From Neocallimastix lanati (nom. inval.) (lineage: Eukaryota > Neocallimastigomycota > Neocallimastigomycetes > Neocallimastigales > Neocallimastigaceae): 15,965 bases of DNA. Every line of letters begins with the position of its first letter. Position 1 is the stretch's first letter. Of the stretch, positions 9,472 through 15,965 are shown piece by piece. Under the pieces are notes generated by a model. It had not been told where the DNA came from and ran no database searches. It saw only the letters and a list, made by a program, of their open reading frames with translations. The stretch lies in contig JACVTC010000602.1 in assembly GCA_016946835.1 (NCBI GenBank), forward strand, positions 1 to 15,965. The letters are read 5' to 3'. A program made the translations under genes and the position numbers.

Positions 9472-9705
9472 ATTTGAATAAAGATATATATATAAATATA
9501 TATATAAAATATTTGAATAAAGATATATATATAAATATATATATAAAATATTTGAATAAAGATATATATATAAATATATATATAAAATATTTGAATAAAG
9601 ATATATATATAAATATATATATAAAATATTTGAATAAAGATATATATATAAATATATATATAAAATATTTGAATAAAGATATATATATAAATATATATAT
9701 AAAAT
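9472..9705. repeat. 39-bp minisatellite, six copies
   Basis: Six essentially identical units start at 9472, 9511, 9550, 9589, 9628 and 9667. Each consists of atttgaataaag followed by a TA-rich stretch. Because 39 is a multiple of three, the array stays open in one frame (NKDIYINIYIKYL repeated), but it has no gene context. Poly-A-rich sequence flanks both ends. Confidence 0.95.
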
Positions 9706-9828
9706 AAAAAGATTATAAAATTAAAAAAAAAAAAAAAAAATAAAAAAATAAAAAAAAAAAAAAAAAATTAAAATATAGATATAAATAAATATACAAAATA
9801 GAATTAAATTTACTAATAAAAAACTTGA

Positions 9829-10720
9829 ATTGAAATTTATAGTTTATTATCATTTCTAAGTATTGCTTCTATTTTTGTAATGAATAAAGTTCAGGCTTTC
9901 GAAATTAAATCATCATTGAAGAATAAAATACTTAAAAAAAATAAAGAAAATTCCTCTAAAACTAGAAATGAAAATTATTTCATGATTTTTGTAAATAATG
10001 GTTCATGTAAAAGTGGAACTAATAACAAACGTGAAGAAGTAGAACAACAAATTAATTCTTTAATTAATGAAATTACTACCCTAATCAAGGATAATAGAAA
10101 TACTTATGAAAATCCTTCTAAATTAAAAGAATTTGAGAAAAGAAGCTCCTTAAGAAAAAGAGAAAACCAAAATAATGAACCAGCTCTTGCATACATCATT
10201 TCTTCTTTAAATGATAGAACTATTATTTATTCCTATCTTTCTAAATATGTTGCGGATATGGTAGAAAAACTTCCAAATGTTATGGCATGTACTGAAGATC
10301 GCAAATTGTGAAATGAATAAATTGAATGAAATATTGAATGAAACTCAATGAAGTGGCGTTACTGTCAGAAAAAATTCGGATATTCAACTTTCATAATTTT
10401 TTCAAGGAAAATATGTTGGTAATTCCACTACTTTATATAATAAAAACTACTACCCAAGCTTGGCAGGAAAAGATATTGATATTTTTGTCTTGGAACAAGA
10501 TTTAATTTCCAACATCCAGAATTTGCAAATAAAGATGAGCTTACAGTTAAATGTGCCTTTGCTATTAAAAATGCCTATAATTATTCCAACTAAATATGAG
10601 GACTATTGCGAATTTACATACGGATATAGTTATCATATATTATGGGTATTAGATATAGCTAGTTGATTAATCCATGGTATATAAAACAGAACTAAGTACT
10701 GATTCTGATAGTAGTAATGA
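9829..10720 (+). pseudogene. Secreted subtilisin-like protease relic, N-terminal half
   Basis: The longest of three copies of this family here. From 9829 the frame reads IEIYSLLSFLSIASIFV then NKVQAFE: a signal-peptide hydrophobic core with a VQA cleavage-like site, but ATT stands where the start ATG should be. The open frame to 10311 holds YFMIFVNNG, Lys/Glu-rich helices, and ALAYIISSLNDRTIIYSYLS with MVEKLPNVMACTEDRKL, which resembles an I9 propeptide. After a TGA and shifts come GNSTTLYNKNYYPSLAGKD and IDIFVLEQDLIS, in the place of the S8 catalytic Asp motif. PEFANKDELTVKCAF and YEDYCEFTYGYSYH-ILWVLDIAS follow, with LIHGI after a stop; this aligns with the catalytic His region (HGT-x-V). 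The Ser region is absent. The protease assignment is moderate; decay is certain. Confidence 0.65.
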
Positions 10721-10787
10721 AGAGTATAATATTATTACGTTCTAATTGGATAAGTAATATTTATTTTTTTTATTAATTGAGTATTTT

Positions 10788-10822
<35 letters not shown>

Positions 10823-11101
10823 ATATATATATATATATATATATTAATATTATAAAAATAATATTTAAAAAAATAATATAATATATAACATTTATTTAAT
10901 TTTTTTTTTTTTTATTTTAATTTGTCTTATTTTATTTTATTGAATTTATTATTTTTTTTACTACATTTTCATAAAATAAAAATAATTTTAAAATCAGAAA
11001 AATGATAGTTATTTTAATTTCATTATTATTATTTTATTATTATTATTTTTTTTTTATTTTATTTTTTAGTGTAATTCAACTTTTGGAGAACTGTTTTAAT
11101 A
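10721..11101. other. AT-rich spacer
   Basis: Low-complexity sequence with a poly-A run (about 10791-10820), a (TA)n patch (about 10821-10843) and T-rich stretches. No gene seen. It lies downstream of both the protease relic (plus strand) and the homeobox gene (minus strand). Confidence 0.65.
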
Positions 11102-11270
11102 TCAACAAAATCTTCTACGGGCATGAATAAACCATCTATTAATCTATAAAAATATATATATTAATTATTAGCAATTCTCCTTTTTTTTATTTTTGAAAAA
11201 AAAAAAAAATAAAAATAAGTCAATTACTGATAAAAAAATCAAAAATAATTACCTGTGTCTGTATAGATAA

Positions 11271-11308
<38 letters not shown>

Positions 11309-11627
11309 GTAATAATTAGAAGAATTTGGTAATATTTATTAAAATGTAATTGAAATCAATATATATATTAATTAATAAATATTAATAAATCTTATAATTA
11401 TTAATTTTATATATATATATATTATATATATTAGTTTTAAAAACTTTATTCTTAATTTTATTTATTAAAAATCATACAATAGATAACCCAGTTAAGAGAG
11501 ACAATATAGTTTTTTCGAGAATACTTGGATATGGAAAATTTCTGTGATACATCAACCAGCATCTTAGAATGGTAGAGGCACTAGCATTCATTCTTCTAGT
11601 GATTCTTCTATTTAGCAAAATCGATTC
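11102..11627 (-). CDS. TALE homeobox, three exons incl. 6-nt microexon
   Basis: Minus-strand homeodomain, a DNA-binding domain of transcription factors. Exon A (open from 11627, last base 11478) reads RRITRRMNASASTILRCW, then LMYHRNFPYPSILEKTIL and SLLTGLSI: helix 1, the TALE-specific PYP loop and helix 2. The last exon (11143-11102) reads INRWFIHARRRFC then TGA: recognition helix 3 with its WF-x-x-ARRR signature. Joining these directly lacks two residues. A 6-nt exon ACACAG (11258-11253, Thr-Gln) flanked by AG and GT supplies them, giving the consensus-like TGLSITQINRWF. All junctions are phase 0. The first in-frame ATG (11591) gives only 53 residues. TALE proteins are normally longer, so an upstream exon is likely but not seen; TTGCTAAAT..CACTAG at about 11593-11617 could be an intron end. 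No stop or frameshift lies inside the domain, so it may be functional. Confidence 0.8.
11144..11252 (-). other. Intron 2 of the TALE homeobox gene
   Basis: 109 nt on the minus strand. The donor is GTAATT (11252-11247). The branch-like TTGCTAATAA lies 20-30 nt before the acceptor TTTTATAG (ending 11144). The interior is T-rich. Inferred from sequence signals and from the protein match across the junction. Confidence 0.65.
11259..11477 (-). other. Intron 1 of the TALE homeobox gene
   Basis: 219 nt on the minus strand. The donor is GTATGA (11477-11472). The acceptor is CTATACAG (ending 11259), preceded by a 33-nt pure T run (11306-11274), an unusually long polypyrimidine tract. Reading through the donor gives Val then a stop, so splicing is required to reach helix 3. 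Confidence 0.65.
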
Positions 11628-11639
11628 TTATTGTGGAAT

Positions 11640-12020
11640 AAGCCATAGTAGGATAGCAAGTCTTTTTTTTTTTTTTTTTTTTTTTTTTTTATTTATTTTT
11701 ATTATTTATGTATTATTATTTTTATAATTAATATAGGTTATAAAAAAAATCGGAAATTAATGAATTAGATTATAGAAATTTAAAATATATATTTATATGT
11801 AGAAAAAATTTCTAGATAAATAAAATAAAAAAAAAAAAAAAAAAAAAAGTAAAGGAAAATAGTTTTGTTTTTATACTTTTTTTATCTATTTATTTTCTTT
11901 ATTTTCTCTTATAAAATTAATAATATTCGAGTTAGAATATTAAATTCAAATAATTACTTTAATTTTCCAAAAAAAAAAAAAAAATAAATAATAATAAATA
12001 GTTAATAATTGTCTTTTTTG

Positions 12021-12051
<31 letters not shown>

Positions 12052-12258
12052 TAATTAAAAAAAAAATTATGTAGAAGAAAAAAAAATTTTTTATTGTAAT
12101 AGCTGTCAAACTCTTAATGTTATATTAAAAATCAAAAATATACCACAATTTAGTTTAATTTAATTATTAATTATTATTATTATTATTTTTTTTATCTTTT
12201 AAAATAACTAAAACTTAAATGAATATTCATAATTATTTAGATACAATTTTAATAAAAG

Positions 12259-12293
<35 letters not shown>

Positions 12294-12460
12294 ATTAATT
12301 AAGAAAGAATATTTTCAATAATAGTAATAAAAATAAAATAAATATTTTTTCATTTTAAAAAAATATATATATATATATATTCTTATGAAATTTTGAAAAA
12401 TTATACAGAAAAAAAATAAATAAAAGAGAAAAATAAAATATTATTAAGAAAATTGTATAC

Positions 12461-12509
<49 letters not shown>

Positions 12510-12599
12510 GCTTTATTAATATTAGAATAAATTTATTATATAGTAATTGTATAAAAGGTTAACAGAGAGTAAAATCATATAATAAACGTAACCTTTGAA
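11640..12599. other. Low-complexity AT spacer
   Basis: No gene found on either strand. It holds T and A homopolymers (11663-11690, 12259-12291), TA repeats, and an (ATT)n microsatellite at about 12464-12509. Any upstream exon of the homeobox gene should lie here on the minus strand, but none is recognisable. Confidence 0.6.
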
Positions 12600-13010
12600 T
12601 GTGGTTCATTTCGGGTGTGGGGCATTTCGCCAAATTGCATTTCGCCAGGTTGCGTTTCGCCAATTTTTTTGAAAGCATGTGGCGTATTAAAAAAATGTGG
12701 CATTTCGCCAAGTTGCTTTTCGCCAAATTGAGAATTATTAAATAAATAAATAAATCAATAAATAAAATTAAATATTATTAATATCGCATAAAAACAATTT
12801 TAAAAAAAATATTTTGAATTAATATTTATTTATTTATTCATTTATTTATATCAATACTCTACTTGTCGAAATGCAACCTGGCGAATAGCAACTTGGGGAA
12901 ATGCAACTTGGGGAAATGCAACATTTTAATACTACGCCACTTGGCGAAATGCAATCTGGCGAAATGCAATTTGGGGAAATGCAACTCTCCCGTTCATTTC
13001 GCCAATTTTT
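12600..13010. repeat. Inverted repeat of 15-bp TTTCGCCA-type units
   Basis: The left arm (about 12605-12731) is built from units like gcatttcgccaagtt, repeated at 15-bp steps. The right arm (about 12861-12996) carries the reverse complement (ttggcgaaatgcaac and variants with ggggaaatg). The arms align over about 130 bp with one unit of length difference, and share an off-unit block (ggcgtattaaaaaaatg against ggcgtagtattaaaatg). The roughly 130-bp centre (12732-12860) is AT-rich and itself partly palindromic (aataaataaataaat against atttatttatttatt). It resembles a foldback element or MITE-like palindrome. No transposase is associated. Confidence 0.85.
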
Positions 13011-13040
13011 ATAATACATATTTTCAATACGCCATTTATT

Positions 13041-13180
13041 TTTAATGGCTTGTAAAATTTTTTGTTAGCGCCATAAAAATTTTAATAAAATTATATGTAA
13101 AAAAAAATAAATGTATAAATAAATAAACAAACAAATAAATAAATAAAGAAAGAATGTAATAAGTATATAAAATAAAAATA
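13041..13180. other. Boundary between palindrome and AAAAT satellite
   Basis: Holds a last GC-richer word, gttagcgccataaaaattt (about 13064-13082), similar to the 8838 patch, followed by A-rich sequence with aaataaataaac-type steps. No gene. Confidence 0.5.
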
Positions 13181-14506
13181 AATAGTAGAATATGAATAAA
13201 GTACAGATTGAATAAAATAAAATAAAATAAAATAAAATAAAATAAATAGTAGAAATATGAATATAAAGTACAAATTTAATAAAATAAAATAAAATAAAAT
13301 AAAATAAAATAAAATAAAATAAAATAAAATAAAATAAAATAAAATAAAATAAAATAAAATAAAATAAAATAAAATAAAATAAAATAAAATAAAATAAAAT
13401 AAAATAAAATAAAATAAAATAAAATAAAATAAAATAAAATAAAATAAAATAAATAGTAGAATATTAAATAATGAAAGTACAGATTGAATAAAATAAAATA
13501 AATAGTAGAATATTAAATAATGAAAGTACAGATTGAATAAAATAAAATAAATAGTAGAATATTAAATAATGAAAGTACAGATTGAATAAAATAAAATAAA
13601 TAGTAGAATATTAAATAATGAAAGTACAGATTGAATAAAATAAAATAAATAGTAGAATATTAAATAATGAAAGTACAGATTGAATAAAATAAAATAAATA
13701 GTAGAATATTAAATAATGAAAGTACAGATTGAATAAAATAAAATAAATAGTAGAATATTAAATAATGAAAGTACAGATTGAATAAAATAAAATAAATAGT
13801 AGAATATTAAATAATGAAAGTACAGATTGAATAAAATAAAATAAATAGTAGAATATTAAATAATGAAAGTACAGATTGAATAAAATAAAATAAAATAAAA
13901 TAAAATAAAATAAAATAAATAGTAGAATATTAAATAATGAAAGTACAGATTGAATAAAATAAAATAAAATAAAATAAAATAAAATAAAATAAAATAAAAT
14001 AAAATAAAATAAAATAAAATAAAATAAAATAAATAAATAAAATAAAATAAAATAAAGTAAATAAATAAAATAAAATAAAATAAAATAAAATAAAATAAAT
14101 AAATAGTAGAATATTAAATAATGAAAGTACAGATTGAATAAAATAAAATAAATAGTAGAATATTAAATAATGAAAGTACAGATTGAATAAAATAAAATAA
14201 ATAAAATAAAATAAAATAAAATAAAATAAAATAAAATAAAATAAAATAAAATAAAATAAAATAAAATAAAATAAAATAAAATAAAATAAAATAAAATAAA
14301 ATAAAATAAAATAAAATAAAATAAAATAAAATAAAATAAAATAAAATAAAATAAAATAAAATAAAATAAAATAAAATAAAATAAAATAAAATAAAATAAA
14401 ATAAAATAAAATAAAATAAAATAAAATAAAATAAAATAAAATAAAATAAAATAAAATAAAATAAAATAAATAGTAGAATATTAAATAATGAAAGTACAGA
14501 TTGAAT
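13181..14506. repeat. Composite satellite: 49-bp units plus (AAAAT)n
   Basis: A 38-nt core beginning AATAGTAGAATATTAAATAA and containing GAAAGTACAGATTGAAT recurs 15 times, separated by AAAAT pentamers. Nine copies at 13452, 13501, 13550, 13599, 13648, 13697, 13746, 13795 and 13844 are strictly 49 bp apart. Further cores lie at 13918, 14102, 14151 and 14469, separated by long (AAAAT)n arrays (about 13955-14100 and 14185-14468). Two divergent cores lie at the left end (13181 and 13243), before an AAAAT array at about 13278-13451. The open minus-strand frame across it only repeats YFILF and is not a gene. Confidence 0.95.
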
Positions 14507-14516
14507 AAAAATCTTA

Positions 14517-15450
14517 TTATTGATATAAGTGAGTCTAACAAAGGAAAAAAATAAATTATTATTAATAAAAAATATAATTTTAATTTTTCATATATAAGAA
14601 AAGATAATTCAAAAGTTTATGTACAGAAATAAATGTAAATCTTTTATTATTTTAAATGATAAGAAAGAAATCTTAAAATATGATAGTTCACTTAATCATC
14701 CTGAAAAAGAATACGATATATCTCTATCTATAATGAAACATAAAATTAAAGATGGAATTGAAAAAAAGTTCAATTCCTTATGGTATAAAAATAAAAGCCC
14801 TATATAATAAAATTTCTAAGGAAATGAGATTTATATGTTCAGAATATAATTCAATTAAATCTCAAATATCAAGAAATTTAAATAAAAACTTCCATCCAAT
14901 GTAACAACATTTACTGAAATTCCTAATGAATCTAAATATTATAAAACAAAGTGAGGTGAAAATTTTATGATATTCAAAAAATATTAATTTAATAATTTTT
15001 CAATCTCCTTTTCAAGTAAAATTATTTAGGGAATATAATGATGTTATATTTGTTGATGGTACATTTTTTATTGCCCCTAAATTTAGTTATCAAATATTTA
15101 TTACAAGAACTTACGCTAAAGAATTAGATAGTTTTTACACTACTTCTTTTGCAATATTACAAAATAAAAAACAAGAAATATATAAAATATTTAAAAAATT
15201 AAAAAAAAAATGCTAATACATGTAACAATAATATAAATTAAATGAACTTGAACATTTACCATATTATGATTATCAAAGAAAAATAAGAGGAATTTAGAAA
15301 ATAAAAAAAGAGCAATAAATAAAGCTAATAAAATCAGTGTCTTAATTGAACGCTACAAAAATATTGAAACCAAGTTAATTGATACTAAATGTGATAGAAA
15401 TAATACTATTAATTTGTGGTTTGATTGTTTAACTGATTTAAATAATATAA
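14517..15450 (+). pseudogene. FLYWCH-MULE transposase-like relic
   Basis: Begins about 10 bp after the satellite. SNKGKK then YNFNFSYIRKDNSKVY and, one frame on, YRNKCKSFIILNDKKEILKY..NHPEKEYD resembles a FLYWCH zinc finger; the expected His-x-His is Leu-Asn-His, so one ligand is lost. After shifts it continues as SSIPYGIKIK, NKISKEMRFICSEYNSI, SNVTTFTEIPNESKYYKTK, stop, GENFMIF. Then IIFQSPFQVKLFREYNDV and IFVDGTFFIAPKFSYQIFI follow, where DGTF carries the first catalytic Asp of MULE (Mutator-like) transposases. Later pieces (LNELEHLPYYDYQRKIRG; KRAINKANKISVLIERYK; INLWFDCLTDLN) look C-terminal. The middle of the DDE core is missing. At least four frameshifts and several stops are present. 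Family moderate to good; decay certain. Confidence 0.75.
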
Positions 15451-15782
15451 TATAAATATTATTTTATAATAAATAATTAAAAAATGAGGAATAACCAAAC
15501 GAAATAATCAGAATTCTGTCTACGTCTCTATAATTAATAATTTTATCATTATAATTATTATTTTTTGATAACATTTAAATAAAAGAATTATTATCAATAA
15601 TATTTATATTTTTAATAACATTTATATTTTTATATAATTTTTTTATTAATAGCATTTAAATAAAAGAATTAAAATCATAAAATCTAACCATTATATGATT
15701 TATTTAATTATTCACTTAATAATTAATTTAAAAATTGAAATAACAAATTAATACAATAAAATAATATTATGTAGCATAATAT
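15451..15782. other. AT-rich spacer with a short dispersed repeat
   Basis: No gene seen. The 19-mer catttaaataaaagaatta occurs at 15572 and again at 15653, 81 bp apart, within otherwise AT-rich sequence. Confidence 0.6.
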
Positions 15783-15805
15783 AGCTATAGCCACATATTT
15801 GTATA

Positions 15806-15851
15806 CATTACGTGAAAAATTGGCGTAATGCAACCTCCCCGTAACCTTTAT
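15806..15851. repeat. Single unit related to the 12600 inverted repeat
   Basis: ttggcgtaatgcaacctccccgtaacc matches the outer end of the right arm near 12970-12993 (ttggggaaatgcaactctcccgt). The word cgtaaccttt also occurs just outside the left arm (about 12587-12596). It is a dispersed fragment or the edge of another copy cut by the window end. Confidence 0.6.
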
Positions 15852-15965
15852 ATGATACATCATGTGATTTATAAATGTGATATAGTTTAATGTTAAATAC
15901 AAGAAAAATATTAAATTTAATTAAAATAATTTATGTGTATTAAATAAATTAAAAGATATTTTTAT

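Noticed and set aside
9474-9707. Open frame repeating NKDIYINIYIKYL
   Set aside because: Exact 39-bp minisatellite; frame kept only because 39 is divisible by three; no homology or gene context.
10673-10755. Small acidic frame MVYKTELSTDSDSSNEEYN
   Set aside because: Short, out of frame with the relic before it and overlapping the end of its His-region trace; no independent support.
12863-13045. CNLGKCNLAK frame resembling pentapeptide-repeat proteins (x-N-L-x-x)
   Set aside because: It comes from the 15-bp DNA unit, is equally open in other frames and in the opposite arm, and has no protein-like ends.
13091-13273. Minus-strand 60-codon open frame, Phe/Ile/Tyr-rich
   Set aside because: Translation of A-rich satellite edge; composition effect, not a membrane protein.
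13452-14506. CRISPR-like spaced repeats
   Set aside because: The spacers are AAAAT pentamers, not unique sequences; the DNA is eukaryotic; no cas genes.
13930-14541. Open minus-strand frame of about 200 codons, YFILF repeated
   Set aside because: It is the translation of (AAAAT)n on the other strand; a pentamer array has no stops in this frame by chance.

Overview
The window looks like nuclear DNA of an extremely AT-rich eukaryote. The best fit is an anaerobic gut fungus (Neocallimastigomycota). The evidence is long poly-A and poly-T runs, expanded AAT and AAAAT microsatellites, short introns with T-rich ends, a Ty1/copia retroelement with Asn/Lys-rich proteins, and decayed members of families I associate with those fungi: non-ribosomal peptide synthetase (NRPS), secreted subtilisin-like protease, and FLYWCH/MULE transposase. 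The lineage is an inference; the families were recognised by motif, not by database search.

Nearly everything recognisable is a relic. From left to right: (1) about 100-1918, minus strand, a decayed NRPS module (linker, adenylation domain, carrier domain). (2) 2634-2668, a sequence matching the 5' half of tRNA-Lys(CUU). (3) 2815-3363 and 4118-4275, two broken pieces of a subtilisin-like protease, separated by an (AAT)n tract. (4) 4611-8569, a Ty1/copia element with a candidate half-tRNA primer site, gag, protease, integrase and reverse transcriptase, broken by three frameshifts and two stop codons and lacking RNase H and a 3' LTR. (5) 9472-9705, a 39-bp minisatellite. (6) 9829-10720, a third protease relic with signal peptide, propeptide and the Asp and His regions. 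(7) 11102-11627, minus strand, a TALE homeobox. (8) 12600-13010, an inverted repeat built of 15-bp GC-richer units. (9) 13181-14506, a composite 49-bp/AAAAT satellite. (10) 14517-15450, a FLYWCH-MULE transposase relic.

The most notable item is the TALE homeobox. Its homeodomain reads as one consensus-like protein only if a 6-nt exon (ACACAG, Thr-Gln) at 11258-11253 is spliced between two larger exons. Good splice signals flank it, and the two residues it supplies are the ones otherwise missing. It may be the only living gene here.

The second is the copia primer site. AGATTAAGAGTCTCA just upstream of gag is complementary to the anticodon arm of tRNA-Lys(CUU). This suggests half-tRNA priming as in Drosophila copia, but with a lysine tRNA. 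A related sequence in the opposite orientation lies at 2634-2668.

There is no operon-like logic. The region behaves as a gene-poor, repeat-rich compartment where old gene copies decay, largely by C-to-T-type changes that turn Gln codons into stops, and where satellites expand.
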